NCBI GenBank assembly: GCA_022798895.1
Contig: JAAWNJ010000003.1
Location: 1 to 57,145, forward strand
Source of the DNA: Clostridia bacterium
Lineage (GTDB): Bacteria; Bacillota; Clostridia; TANB77; CAG-508
Length of the DNA: 57,145 bases
Direction of reading: 5' to 3'
Both the position numbers and the translations under genes were made by a program. Below are positions 8,347-17,514 of the stretch, piece by piece. The notes below the pieces were generated by a model. The model had not been told where the DNA came from and ran no database searches. It saw only the letters and a program-made list of their open reading frames with translations. Position 1 is the first letter of the stretch, and every line of letters begins with the position of its first letter.

Positions 8347-9129
8347 ATGAGATTATTAAACTTGAATATATGTATAAAGTTGGATAATAACAATGAAGTA
8401 ATTGACTTGGTAAAAGAACTAAAACCTGATATATGTACATTTCAAGAAGCAATGAATGGAACAGAACAAAGCTGTTTTGAAATGTACCAGTCTAAAAATA
8501 AACTTGTTGAAATACAAGAATATCCTTTTTACGAATTTGCTCCACTATTTATAGCAAAAGGGGTTTCAAAAGATGGGGTGATAACAAGAGATTTTGGAGG
8601 AAAAGCAGAACAAGGATCTTTAATTTTATCAAAATATGATATTTGTGAACATTATAATCAATTTTACTATAACGAATATAGATATGAATATGATGCTACT
8701 AACTTTCGTGAAAAAGATTGGTGTCGTTCTATTCAAAATGCGATATTCAATATTAAGGATAAGAAAGTTCAAATAATTAATGTACATGGAATTTGGAATA
8801 GAGATAAATTGGGAGATGAAAGAACTGTTGCGCAATCAGAGTTTATTTTATCACAAATGAGAGGGGATATTGCTTGTATAGTTTTGGGGGATTTCAATTT
8901 ATTGCCCAATACACAAAGTATTCAAATGATAAATCATAAGATGAAAAATTTAATTGATATATACAATATAAAAAGTACAAGACCTAACTTTAATGATGGG
9001 TTAGACAAAGGAAATGTGGTATGTGATTATATATTTGTTAATGATAAGATAAAGGTAAATGATTTCAAAGTGATACAAAGCAATGCCTCAGACCATTTAC
9101 CATTATTACTAGATTTTGAGATTTTATAG
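8347..9129 (+). CDS. Endonuclease/exonuclease/phosphatase (EEP) family protein
   Basis: A 260-residue cytoplasmic protein with the EEP metal-dependent phosphohydrolase core: LNLNI at the start, FQEAM (metal Glu), NVHGIWNRDK (catalytic His), LGDFNLLPN (Asp/Asn pair), CDYIFVND, and SDHLPLLL (final Asp-His). All expected active-site residues are present. The family includes nucleases, sphingomyelinases and phosphoinositide phosphatases; with no signal peptide a nucleic acid or nucleotide substrate is more likely, but this is inference. It is transcribed divergently from the C39-like gene and has AAGAGGAA before the ATG. Confidence 0.85.
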   Translation: MRLLNLNICIKLDNNNEVIDLVKELKPDICTFQEAMNGTEQSCFEMYQSKNKLVEIQEYPFYEFAPLFIAKGVSKDGVITRDFGGKAEQGSLILSKYDICEHYNQFYYNEYRYEYDATNFREKDWCRSIQNAIFNIKDKKVQIINVHGIWNRDKLGDERTVAQSEFILSQMRGDIACIVLGDFNLLPNTQSIQMINHKMKNLIDIYNIKSTRPNFNDGLDKGNVVCDYIFVNDKIKVNDFKVIQSNASDHLPLLLDFEIL

Positions 9130-9276
9130 AAATGAGATTTTTACTTTGATAGTAAAATATTTAAGGGGGTTTCACACATGTATGAGCCTCTTTTATAATT
9201 TGTAAAGTTATTATTTTAGTTGCTAATTCTTGTTTTTTATGATAAGGTATTAACAAAAAAAGGAGAAAAACAAAAG

Positions 9277-10527
9277 ATGGCAAGAAGTAGAAGAAATAAA
9301 AGAGTGTTTAAAAGAATTGTAGAAGCAATTAGTTGGAAAACTTTTTTTATTGTTACATCTATTTTAGCTGTAATAATTGCGGCTTGTTTAGGAAGCAATA
9401 TATATCGTACAAGTCAAGAAAAGAAATTACTAGCACAGCAAAGAGAAGAACTAGATAAACAAATTGAGGACATCTTTTCTGATACAGTCCAAAATATTTC
9501 AGATGTGAATAGTAAAAAAAGAGATAGCATTATTACTCTTTCAGCAGTAGGAGATATTTTATGCGAAAATGAACTAATAGAAGATGCAAAGCAAGGAAGA
9601 ACATATAATTTTAATCCCATGTTCCAGAATATTACAGGATTTCTAAAACGTAGTGATATTGTATTAGGTACAATGGAAACGAATTTTGTAGATAAAGAAT
9701 ATTCAGGATTTGGATTACGTAATAGCCCAAAAGAGTTTGCAGATGCAGTTAAGAATTCAGGAGTGAATTTAGTTAGCATTAGTACAAACCATAGTTTAGA
9801 TTATGGCATCAGTGGACTAAAACAAACCAAAGAATATTTACAAGATATAGGGTATGACACAGTCGGAGATAATTTAGGGGATAGCAGAGTAACTATTAAA
9901 ACAATAAAAGAAACTAAAATTGCCTTTTTATCCTATACTTGTGTCATGGAAAAACAAGATAAGAAAAAAGAGAATGAATTAGAAGCAGCAAATTTATATA
10001 ATGAAAAAATAGCAAAAGAAGATTTAGACTATGCTAAAGAAAATGCGGATTTTACATTTGTTATTATGCACTGGGGAGATGCCTATAGCAATAAGCCAAA
10101 TAAAGAACAAGAGAAAATAGCAGACTTTTTAATTGAAAATGGTGCAAATGCTATTTTAGGAAATCACTCAGCAGCTATCCAACCAATGCAAGTAAGAAAG
10201 AACCAAGAAGGAGAAAATGTTTTTATTGCCTATTCTTTAGGAAATTATATTTGCGCTGACAATAACGATACATCTAAGGTGGAACTAGTGTTAAATATAG
10301 AACTTCGCAAAAGCGGAGAAGATGGCAAAGTTACATTAAATAAAGTAGACTATACACCAATCTATATGTTAGACAATGGAAAAGATGCACAAAATCGCTA
10401 TGAATTAATAGACATGAAAGGTGTTGCAAAAAGATATGCAAGTGGTGAAGAGACCAATATTAGTAAAGAGACTTACAACAAATTATTAGACGGTTTAAAA
10501 CTATTGCAAAAGGTTATTGAGAAATAG
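9277..10527 (+). CDS. CapA-like (poly-gamma-glutamate capsule) metallophosphatase-fold protein
   Basis: A 416-residue protein with a basic N-terminus (RSRRNKRVFKR), one membrane helix at about 24-42 and an outer CapA domain. Family landmarks are VGDILCENELI, METNFVD, STNHSLDYG, IMHWGDAYSNKP, ILGNHSAAIQP and YSLGNYIC. CapA proteins resemble calcineurin-type phosphatases and help make or transport poly-gamma-glutamate capsule, though solitary clostridial copies often lack capB and capC, as here. The ATG at 9277 is chosen because AGGAG lies 11 bases upstream; the reading frame is open from 9220 without a better site. A palindromic repeat begins right after its stop. Confidence 0.82.
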   Translation: MARSRRNKRVFKRIVEAISWKTFFIVTSILAVIIAACLGSNIYRTSQEKKLLAQQREELDKQIEDIFSDTVQNISDVNSKKRDSIITLSAVGDILCENELIEDAKQGRTYNFNPMFQNITGFLKRSDIVLGTMETNFVDKEYSGFGLRNSPKEFADAVKNSGVNLVSISTNHSLDYGISGLKQTKEYLQDIGYDTVGDNLGDSRVTIKTIKETKIAFLSYTCVMEKQDKKKENELEAANLYNEKIAKEDLDYAKENADFTFVIMHWGDAYSNKPNKEQEKIADFLIENGANAILGNHSAAIQPMQVRKNQEGENVFIAYSLGNYICADNNDTSKVELVLNIELRKSGEDGKVTLNKVDYTPIYMLDNGKDAQNRYELIDMKGVAKRYASGEETNISKETYNKLLDGLKLLQKVIEK

Positions 10528-10535
10528 TGTCAGTT

Positions 10536-10664
10536 TGTCAGTTTGGGGACGTTCCTTTTTGTGACAAAGGTGTCATATAGGGGACACTCCTTAAAAATAA
10601 AAAAGAGAAGGTATGTCCCTAATCTGACAAAAGTGTCACAAAAAGGAACGTCCCCAAACTGACA
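10536..10664. repeat. Palindromic REPIN-like repeat, copy 1
   Basis: A perfect 31-bp inverted repeat (10536-10566 and 10634-10664) with the core GGGGACGTTCCTTTTTGTGACA, shortened here to its key part GGGGACGTTCC. A second weaker palindrome (GGTGTCATATAGGGGACA against TGTCCCTAATCTGACA) nests inside. It fills the gap between capA and rimO and ends 15 bases before the rimO ATG, so it will form a hairpin close to that ribosome binding site. Confidence 0.85.
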
Positions 10665-10679
10665 TGAAAGGAAGCAAAA

Positions 10680-11991
10680 ATGAAAGTAGGATTTATCTCA
10701 CTAGGATGTAACAAGAATTTAGTAGATACAGAAAAAACGATCGCTTTGTTCCAAAATCATCAATATGAAATTGTAAATGATGAGAAACAAGCAGAAATGA
10801 TTGTGATTAATACTTGTGGGTTTATAGAGTCAGCAAAACAAGAAGCTATTAACACGATTCTAGAGATGGCAGAGTATAAAAAGCAAAATTGCAAATATTT
10901 AATTGCAATGGGGTGTTTAGTAGAAAGATATAAAGAAGAGTTAGAAAAGGAAATTCCAGAAGTAGATTTATACATTAAATACAGTGAATATGATAAGTTA
11001 TGGAATAAGATAGAAGAATTAATAGAGAATGAAGCAGAAGAGAGTAAAAGTTCCTTTGATGAATTAACAGATAGAGTAATTACTACAGGAGACAATTATG
11101 CCTATTTAAAAATAGCGGATGGTTGTAGTAATTATTGTACTTATTGTGCTATTCCTAAAATTCGAGGACCTTTGAAAAGTAGAAAAATGGAAAGTATTAT
11201 ACAAGAGGCAAAGGATTTAGCTCGAAAAGGCTACAAGGAAATTATTCTAACAGCACAAGATACCACAAAATATGGAACAGATAATTATGGAAAACCAATG
11301 CTATCTGAATTATTAGAAGAACTTTGTAAGATTTCTGAAATAAAATGGTTTCGCTTTTTATATGCTTATCCAGAGACAATTACCGATGAATTAATTAAAA
11401 CAATAAAGAACCATCCACAGATTTGTCCCTATTTTGATATTCCAATTCAACACATTTCAGATACAGTCTTGAAAAGAATGAACCGTCATAGTAATGGACA
11501 AACTATTCGCAAGTTAATTACAAAACTAAGAAAAGAACTTCCTAATAGTATTTTAAGAACAACAGTTATGGTAGGATTTCCACGGAGAAACAGAGGAAGA
11601 GTTCCAAGAATTATATGACTTTCTAAAAGAAGCAAGATTTGATAAGCTAGGAGCTTTTGCTTATTCTAAAGAAGAAGGAACACCAGCAGCAAAAATGCCA
11701 AATCAAGTTCATTCTCAAACAAAAAAGAGTAGATATCATAAAGTAATGAGTTTACAACAAGAAATTTCTGAGGAAAATCTAAAGCAAAAAGTAGGAAAGA
11801 ACTATGAAGTAATGCTAGAAGGCATGACTAAAAATGGAAAGTACTATGTAGGTAGAAGCTATATGGATACTCCTGAAATTGATGGAGTTATCTATATTCC
11901 TAATACAAAAAGATTACAAACTGGTGAATTTGTAACCTGTAAAATAACGGATATGAAAGAATATGACTTAGTAGGAGAACTAGTGGATTAG
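10680..11991 (+). CDS. rimO: Ribosomal protein S12 methylthiotransferase RimO, with CGG recoding site
   Basis: RimO adds a methylthio group to an aspartate of ribosomal protein S12. Read through one +1 shift the protein has 436 residues, the family length. The N-terminal UPF0004 domain shows SLGCNKNLVDTE, NTCGFIESA and GCLVERY with cluster cysteines. The radical SAM motif is CSNYCTYC, and the TRAM domain is C-terminal (EVMLEGMTKNGKYYVGR). The zero frame stops at 11616-11618 after CGG at 11583-11585. Dropping the C restores VMVGFPGETEEEFQELYDF, the standard RimO sequence. ATG has AAAGGAAG upstream, at the edge of a palindromic repeat. Conventional gene callers would report two fragments. Confidence 0.9.
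11583..11586 (+). other. Recoding site 2: CGGA read as glycine (rimO)
   Basis: Zero frame: TTT CCA CGG AGA AAC, ending at a TGA 33 bases on. Skipping the C gives TTT CCA GGA GAA ACA, the invariant GFPGET of RimO and other methylthiotransferases. Confidence 0.85.
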
Positions 11992-12001
11992 TAATAAAAA
12001 A

Positions 12002-12111
12002 GCGATGTTAACAAATTCTAAATGCTAAAGGCATTAAGAATTTGTAACAATCGCAATAATTATCTTCTACGGAAATATACACAAATCGCTTTAACGATTT
12101 GTGTAATTTCC
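12002..12111. terminator. Two tandem hairpins between rimO and a convergent gene
   Basis: Hairpin one runs 12002-12054, with about 24 bases on each side pairing almost completely (GCGATGTTAACAAATTC against GAATTTGTAACAATCGC). Hairpin two runs 12071-12111, GGAAAT.TACACAAATCG around CTTTAA; its loop contains the stop codon of the minus-strand gene. Neither has a long T-run, so they may be repeat remnants that also end transcription. Confidence 0.55.
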
Positions 12112-12858
12112 TAGAATATAAAAATAAGCATTTGTAAGGAAATTTTCTTCCATATAATTTCCAGAATAAATGGTTTTTCCTGTTTCTTTATTTTCCAAAG
12201 GAATTGGAATTTCAAGAGGATAAGAAAATTCTTGACCAGATGTATTTGTTAAATGAATTGTAAAGGAAACTGTATTTTTTAAAGAGGAAAGGATAACTTT
12301 TCCTCTTTTTAAGAGGTTTCCATCAAATACAAGCGGATTCTCAATATCTGTAATCACACAGTTTTCTTTAAAATTTTGATTAAGATAACGAAGTGTGATA
12401 GGAGAAGAAGTGCTAAAATCAATTCTTTCAGTAGGGAGAATATCTATATTATTAGTAGGTGTTTTTCCAAAATCTTCAATTGGTAAATTGATTAAATGAT
12501 AAGTATTTCCCTCTGTGTTAGAGTAAGAAATATTGTCAATATAAATGGTACTGATATTAGGTTGTGAATTAAGGTAGATAGCAATATCTGTATATTGGCT
12601 TAAATTTAGGTCCCATCTGGCTTGCGTTTCTTCCTTGTTTATCCCATAAGCACTGCTATAACAAACTACTTTTTCAATTGAATAATCAGTAGTAGTTTTT
12701 AATTCTGAATGATGCTCTTGTGAAGATTGATTCTTTGGGCGTAAGATAAGAAAAACAAAAGCAGACGAAATGAGAATTAGAAAAATGATAAGGAATATTA
12801 TTCCTTTTGTCTTAAAAAAGTTAGTTTTGGAATTATTTACATTATCTTTGGTTTCCAT
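12091..12858 (-). CDS. Membrane-anchored protein of unknown function
   Basis: A 255-residue protein with about 18 N-terminal cytoplasmic residues, a membrane helix at about 19-39 (GIIFLIIFLILISSAFVFLI) and a long outer domain rich in Asn, Ser, Thr and Ile, as in secreted beta-sandwich proteins. No catalytic motif or sortase signal is seen. It is convergent with rimO and stands alone. The start ATG has AGAAGGAT upstream. The product is probably a surface lipoprotein-like or adhesin-type domain, but I do not recognise the family. Confidence 0.6.
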   Translation of the reverse strand: METKDNVNNSKTNFFKTKGIIFLIIFLILISSAFVFLILRPKNQSSQEHHSELKTTTDYSIEKVVCYSSAYGINKEETQARWDLNLSQYTDIAIYLNSQPNISTIYIDNISYSNTEGNTYHLINLPIEDFGKTPTNNIDILPTERIDFSTSSPITLRYLNQNFKENCVITDIENPLVFDGNLLKRGKVILSSLKNTVSFTIHLTNTSGQEFSYPLEIPIPLENKETGKTIYSGNYMEENFLTNAYFYILGNYTNR

Positions 12859-12931
12859 AGTATTTATCCTTCTTTCAGGGTAACATTTTCAATTAAGATA
12901 TCATAAAATACAACAAAAAGCAATAAGATAG

Positions 12932-12960
12932 TTGCAACCAAACTAAAGATATGATAAGAT
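12932..12960 (+). promoter_or_regulatory. Promoter of the 6S-like RNA
   Basis: TTGCAA (12932-12937), a 17-base spacer and TAAGAT (12955-12960), about 30 bases before the closing stem of the RNA. Confidence 0.55.
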
Positions 12961-12990
12961 AATAATAGAAATTAAATAGATATTATTTTT

Positions 12991-13180
12991 CCCTGCATAG
13001 TGCGTGTAGACTGGAATTTTAGAACCAACAAATGATTAAAGGGAGTCCGCCTTTGAATGTGGCGTGTATGCTTACACCAATAGTTAGTAGTAAGAAACCC
13101 ATGAGCATTCAACAAGACACCCACCTGTGAAAGCAGGCTCTTAAAATTTCATTCACCTTACGGCTAAAGCGGGGCTTTTT
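12991..13180 (+). ncRNA. ssrS: Probable 6S RNA
   Basis: A non-coding stretch of about 190 bases whose ends pair: CCCTGC (12991-12996) with GCGGGG (13169-13174), followed by TTTTT as a terminator. Inside are the GC-richer segments GGGAGTCCGCC, GTATGCTTACACC, ACACCCACCTG and GAAAGCAGGC, the last two forming a hairpin (CACCTG/CAGG). This long hairpin with an open centre and the ACACCCACCTG element matches 6S RNA of clostridia as I remember it. 6S binds the sigma-A RNA polymerase and dampens transcription in stationary phase. The region has no open frame, and the base composition stands out from its AT-rich flanks. A different structured RNA is possible. Confidence 0.6.
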
Positions 13181-13285
13181 GTACAAAACTATATATCAAT
13201 TTCTCTTATGATTATATATCCTAATTCGTTTAAATAGAAGGTAATATTATAATAGAAAATATTAAATTGAAAGAGAGAAAAAATC

Positions 13286-13951
13286 ATGAAGTGTAATATA
13301 GAATATATTGGAAAGTCAGAAAATGAAATACCACAATATTATTGTACTAATCATAAAGCTTTTGCTTGTGATGAAAAAGGAAATAGACTAGAAGAATGTT
13401 TATGCACTAATAAGGAGCAATTTGACCAGTGTTTAGACTTAAAGCAAAATAAAATAGAGAATATAAAAGTTATTTATCACAATATTTTGGATAATGTAGT
13501 ACCAGATATATTTGTCAATAACAAATTATTTAAGGGAGTATTGGTATTTGAAAATTCTGTATTAAATTATAAAGATTTAGGTGGAATGATGTTAGCAAAG
13601 ATGAATCAAATATCTTTAGAAACTGTGAAATGTAATTATTGCAATCATTATCATTCCGATAATGGGAAATTTGCATATACTCCTCATAGAACACATCTAT
13701 GTCAATACTGTGGACATTTATTTAGTGTAAAAGAGAGAAATATAGGGAACGAGTTTGCAATGATTTGGGATATTCTAGACATTGGACTAGAGAATAAGGA
13801 GATTTCTATTGGAGATATTTGTCATATAGAATATGAGTTGCTAAAAGGAAAACTATTAGTAAATCATGAAAATGTAAATCAACTTGTTATTCAAAATAAG
13901 AAAGTGAGTATAATAGATTTTCTAAATGATATTCTAAAAGATGAATTTTAA
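13286..13951 (+). CDS. Cysteine-rich zinc-ribbon protein of unknown function
   Basis: A 221-residue soluble protein with 13 or more cysteines. A central module, CNYCNHYHSDNGKF then HRTHLCQYCGHLF (about residues 113-145), looks like a zinc ribbon with two CxxC pairs. An N-terminal cluster (CNIEYIG, YYCTNHKAFACD, CLCTNKEQFDQC) may bind a second metal. The rest is mixed alpha/beta. It has AAGAGAG before the ATG and is flanked by the 6S-like RNA and a terminator, so it is a single-gene unit. I do not recognise the family. Confidence 0.6.
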   Translation: MKCNIEYIGKSENEIPQYYCTNHKAFACDEKGNRLEECLCTNKEQFDQCLDLKQNKIENIKVIYHNILDNVVPDIFVNNKLFKGVLVFENSVLNYKDLGGMMLAKMNQISLETVKCNYCNHYHSDNGKFAYTPHRTHLCQYCGHLFSVKERNIGNEFAMIWDILDIGLENKEISIGDICHIEYELLKGKLLVNHENVNQLVIQNKKVSIIDFLNDILKDEF

Positions 13952-13962
13952 GAACAAGGGAT

Positions 13963-13998
13963 AAAAGCAGATAATTAGTTGCTAATTGTCTGCTTTTG
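13963..13998 (+). terminator. Rho-independent terminator
   Basis: AAAAGCAGATAATTAG (13963-13978) pairs with CTAATTGTCTGCTTTT (13982-13997). It closes the zinc-ribbon gene. Confidence 0.85.
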
Positions 13999-14043
13999 TG
14001 ATAATATGTTAACGAAAATAGAGAACTAAAAGGATATACAATA

Positions 14044-14922
14044 ATGAATCAAAGCCAATTATTAAAATTAGGAAAAGAAAAACTAAAACAAGAAAATATT
14101 GAAGGAGCGGAAAGTAAAGCAAAAAGATTATTAGAATTTGTATTGCAGCAATCAAGAGAGGAAACAATTAGAAATTCATTAGAAGAAGTTTCAGAAATGC
14201 AACACAAAGCCTATGAAGAAAAATTACAAGAAGTAATACAAGGAAAACCATTACAATATATTACACATTTGCAAGAATTCATGGGATTGAGTTTCTATGT
14301 TGATGAAAATGTATTAATTCCTCAGCCAGATACAGAAATTTTAGTAGGACAAGCTCTAGAGAGGATACAAAGTATACAAGGTAGAAGAGTACAAATATTA
14401 GATTTATGTACTGGAAGTGGAGCAATTGCAATATCTATTGCAAAAAAAATGCAAGGAAATGCAGAAGAATATCAAGTGATAGCAACAGATATTAGTGACA
14501 AGGCATTAAAAGTAGCGCAAAAAAATGCAAGGCAAAATCAAGTGCAAAAACAAATCCAATTTTTACAATCTGATATGTTCTCTAATTTAGAAGGAATGGA
14601 ATTTGATATGATTGTATCTAATCCACCATATATAGAAACAAAAGTAATAGATACCTTAAGTAAAGAAGTAAAACAGGAACCTAGAATAGCTTTAGATGGC
14701 GGAGAAGATGGGTTGAAGTTTTATAGGAAGATTTTAGAAAATGCAAGACAATATCTAAAAAAAGAAGGATATGTGCTCTTAGAGATTGGATATGACCAAG
14801 GTGAAAAAATTATAAAGCTATGGCAAGAGTTAAAAGAGAATTGCCAGTTAGCGTTAATAACAAAGGAGCCTATTAGAGACTTAGGAAACAATGACCGTGT
14901 TATGATATTTCAAAAAAGATAA
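14044..14922 (+). CDS. prmC: Release factor glutamine methyltransferase
   Basis: A 292-residue SAM-dependent methyltransferase that methylates the GGQ glutamine of peptide chain release factors. The N-terminal helical domain is followed by IPQPDTEILV, the SAM loop LDLCTGSGAIAISIA (about residues 119-133), ATDISDKALKVA, and the catalytic SNPPYIE motif. The C-terminal LEIGYDQGEKI is also typical. No prfA is adjacent; whiA follows 14 bases downstream and hemW after that, a probable operon of growth-related genes. Confidence 0.95.
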   Translation: MNQSQLLKLGKEKLKQENIEGAESKAKRLLEFVLQQSREETIRNSLEEVSEMQHKAYEEKLQEVIQGKPLQYITHLQEFMGLSFYVDENVLIPQPDTEILVGQALERIQSIQGRRVQILDLCTGSGAIAISIAKKMQGNAEEYQVIATDISDKALKVAQKNARQNQVQKQIQFLQSDMFSNLEGMEFDMIVSNPPYIETKVIDTLSKEVKQEPRIALDGGEDGLKFYRKILENARQYLKKEGYVLLEIGYDQGEKIIKLWQELKENCQLALITKEPIRDLGNNDRVMIFQKR

Positions 14923-14936
14923 AAGAAGGTGAGTAG

Positions 14937-15836
14937 ATGTCATTTTCAAGCGAAGTAAAAGAAGAATTGAATAAGTTAACTAATTTAGCCAATAAGGAAG
15001 CTGTTAAATATGAGTTTTTAGGCTATTTGATGACAAACCATATGACAATAGAGAAAAATAAAATGAAGTTCTCGACAGAAAATGAATATAACATCAATCG
15101 CTTTAGTAAATTGTTAAATAACTTACAACAGACCAAATATGAAATTCAAATTGTAGGAAAGACATTTTCTATTACAACACAAATACCAGAACTAGAAGAG
15201 ATACAAGAGAACTTTATACTAGATTTAGAAAAAATAAGAAAGCAAGTAGAGAAACAAGAAGTATTACAAAAAGCATTGATAAGAGGGTGCTTTTTAGGAA
15301 GTGGCTCTATTAGTAATCCAAAACAAAGCTATCATTTAGAAGTGCTATTTTCTCAAAAAACATATGCGGATTTTATACAAGAACTATTACAAACTTATCA
15401 AATTGTGGTGAAACATGTTATAAAAAATCAAAGCAATGGAATTTATGCGAAAGATGGAGAAGAAATTTCAAAATTTTTGGCTTTCATAGGTGCTAATCAT
15501 TCTGTGCTACAATTTGAAGAGATTAGAGTATATCGCGAAATTCGTGGAAATGTAAATCGAAAAGTGAATTGCGAAACAGCGAATTTAAACAAAATAGTAG
15601 AATCTGCATTAAAGCAAATACAAGCTATTGAAGTATTAAAGCAAAAGGGAAAACTAGAAGATTTATCAGAAGGGTTACAAGAAATTGCGCAGCTTAGAAT
15701 TTTACATCCAGAAGCCTCTTTAATAGAATTAGGAAATATGTTAAAATCACCTATTGGAAAATCAGGAGTAAATCATAGATTAAAAGCTATTGAGAAAATG
15801 GCTGAAGAAATACTTACCAAAGAGAAAAAGAATTAA
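14937..15836 (+). CDS. whiA: WhiA-family DNA-binding protein
   Basis: A 299-residue WhiA homologue: an N-terminal pair of LAGLIDADG-like repeats without nuclease function (start SFSSEVKEEL, then LIRGCFLGSGSISNP) and a C-terminal helix-turn-helix (ILHPEASLIELGNM, then PIGKSGVNHRLKAIEK). WhiA is a conserved Gram-positive protein that affects cell division and chromosome segregation in Bacillus and sporulation in Streptomyces. Length and domain order are normal. AAGAAGGTGAG precedes the ATG. In many Firmicutes it sits with yvcJ and yvcK; here it lies between prmC and hemW. Confidence 0.95.
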   Translation: MSFSSEVKEELNKLTNLANKEAVKYEFLGYLMTNHMTIEKNKMKFSTENEYNINRFSKLLNNLQQTKYEIQIVGKTFSITTQIPELEEIQENFILDLEKIRKQVEKQEVLQKALIRGCFLGSGSISNPKQSYHLEVLFSQKTYADFIQELLQTYQIVVKHVIKNQSNGIYAKDGEEISKFLAFIGANHSVLQFEEIRVYREIRGNVNRKVNCETANLNKIVESALKQIQAIEVLKQKGKLEDLSEGLQEIAQLRILHPEASLIELGNMLKSPIGKSGVNHRLKAIEKMAEEILTKEKKN

Positions 15837-15867
15837 AAGATGATTACAGAAAGGTAAGAACATAGAA

Positions 15868-17034
15868 ATGAAAGAAATAGGAATTTATATACACATACCA
15901 TTTTGTAAGAAAAAATGTCATTATTGTGATTTTTGTTCTTATGAAGGAAAAGACAGTTATATTCCAAGATATATGAAATGCTTGAAACGAGAAATCGAGG
16001 AAGTAGGACAAGCGAATAAACAAGATGTAATAGAAGGAAAGGATAATCCATTTTTAGTAAATACTATTTATATAGGAGGAGGAACACCATCACTATTAGA
16101 TAGTAAGTATATTGTAGAAATTATGCAGACAATTTACAAGAATTATGTGGTAGCAGAAGAGGTAGAAACTACAATAGAAGTAAATCCAGGAACAGTGACA
16201 TTAGATAAATTACAAGCCTATTTTGAAAGTGGCATCAATCGTATTAGTATTGGCTTGCAGTCTACTTATGATACTTTGTTAAAGCAATTAGGAAGAATAC
16301 ATACTTATCAAGAGTTTTTAGATACCTATTATTTGGTAAAACAAGTAGGATTTGAGAATATCAACATTGATTTAATGCTAGGATTGCCAAACCAAACTAT
16401 TTGCGAAATTCAAAATTCAGTAGAAGAAGTAATTGGATTAGAGCCTGAACATATTTCATTATATTCTTTGATTGTTGAAGAAGGAACAAGACTAGAAAAA
16501 CAGATACAAAGTGGAGAATTAACTTTACCAGATGAAACATTAGAAAGAGAAATGTATTGGAAAACAAAACAGTTATTAGAAGGAAGCGGATATATCCATT
16601 ACGAAATTTCAAACTTTGCTAAAGAGGGATATCAGTCTAAACATAATAGCGATTGTTGGGAGCAGAAAGAATATATTGGGTTTGGTGCTGGTGCGCATTC
16701 ATATACTAACCGAATTCGCTATTCTAATATAGGAGAAATAGAAGACTATATCAGAAATTATGAAGAGGGGAGAATTGAAAATAACTTTGTTTTTCACGAA
16801 AAGCAAAATCAAGAAGCAGTGCAAAAAGAGTTTATGCTATTAGGTCTTAGAAAAATAGAAGGAATTAGCATACAAGAATTTAAAAATCGTTTTATTGCAA
16901 ATCCTATTTATCTATATCATGAGCAATTAGAGAAATTAGCAAAAGAGGCTTTAGTAGAAATAGATGGAAATACTATCAAATTAACAAAAAGAGGAATTGA
17001 CTTAGCAAACTTGGTGTGGGAAGAGTTTGTATAA
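15868..17034 (+). CDS. hemW: Radical SAM heme chaperone HemW
   Basis: A 388-residue HemN-like radical SAM protein. The N-terminal YIHIPFCKKKCHYCDF carries the CxxxCxxC cluster motif followed by Cys, as in HemW. IYIGGGTPSLL, EVNPGTV, RISIGLQS and NIDLMLGLPNQT follow in the family order, and the C-terminal HemN domain ends the protein. Such proteins are often labelled coproporphyrinogen III oxidase, but those lacking the HemN-specific N-terminal extension act in heme delivery; no other heme gene is seen here. It is 31 bases after whiA and probably the last gene of this operon. Confidence 0.92.
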   Translation: MKEIGIYIHIPFCKKKCHYCDFCSYEGKDSYIPRYMKCLKREIEEVGQANKQDVIEGKDNPFLVNTIYIGGGTPSLLDSKYIVEIMQTIYKNYVVAEEVETTIEVNPGTVTLDKLQAYFESGINRISIGLQSTYDTLLKQLGRIHTYQEFLDTYYLVKQVGFENINIDLMLGLPNQTICEIQNSVEEVIGLEPEHISLYSLIVEEGTRLEKQIQSGELTLPDETLEREMYWKTKQLLEGSGYIHYEISNFAKEGYQSKHNSDCWEQKEYIGFGAGAHSYTNRIRYSNIGEIEDYIRNYEEGRIENNFVFHEKQNQEAVQKEFMLLGLRKIEGISIQEFKNRFIANPIYLYHEQLEKLAKEALVEIDGNTIKLTKRGIDLANLVWEEFV

Positions 17035-17129
17035 ATTTGAAAAAATACTTGTAATATTTATAAATTTTATGTATAATAAAAATGCTCTAAGCATAAGAAT
17101 AAAATAAAGAAAATATTGGAGGAATGAAA

Positions 17130-17447
17130 ATGGAAGAAAATAATAACCCAATTCAAGAACCAGGAGTAAAGAAAGAGGAGTATACAGCTCAAACAACACA
17201 AAATGTAGGACAAAGAAAACAAAATTCTATGGCTTTAGCTAGTTTCATCATTGCATTAGTTGGACTTATTGTAGCAGGTTTACCTTGTGGAATAGTAGCT
17301 ATTATTTTAGGTATCGTAGGACTTGTTAAATTTGATGCTACTAAAGAAAAAGGAAAAGGATTTGCTATTGCTGGTTTAGTAGTAGGTGTTATTGATGTAA
17401 TTGCAGTTATCCTTAACATCATTATTCAAGCATCTGCATTATTATAA
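17130..17447 (+). CDS. DUF4190 small membrane protein
   Basis: A 105-residue protein with a disordered N-terminal third (Asn, Glu, Gln rich) and two membrane helices: SFIIALVGLIVAGLPCGIVAI and FAIAGLVVGVIDVIAVILNI, joined by VGLVKFDATKEKGKG. This is the DUF4190 layout of two helices with a Gly-rich turn. The ATG at 17130 is chosen since GGAGG lies 7 bases before it, while the ATG at 17124 is too close. Function unknown; a terminator follows. Confidence 0.75.
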   Translation: MEENNNPIQEPGVKKEEYTAQTTQNVGQRKQNSMALASFIIALVGLIVAGLPCGIVAIILGIVGLVKFDATKEKGKGFAIAGLVVGVIDVIAVILNIIIQASALL

Positions 17448-17472
17448 GAATAAATTGAAGAAAGATAATAAA

Positions 17473-17514
17473 AATATTAGTATCAATAAAAGAGCATCGA
17501 TACTAATATTTTTT
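17473..17514. terminator. Terminator between the DUF4190 gene and the XRE regulator
   Basis: AAATATTAGTATC pairs with GATACTAATATTT with a T-run on the plus strand. It lies between convergent genes and can serve both. Confidence 0.8.

Noticed and set aside
10680..11991. rimO as a pseudogene
   Set aside because: Both halves are intact, total length is normal, and the lesion is the same C-before-glycine event as in five other genes; decay would leave varied lesions.
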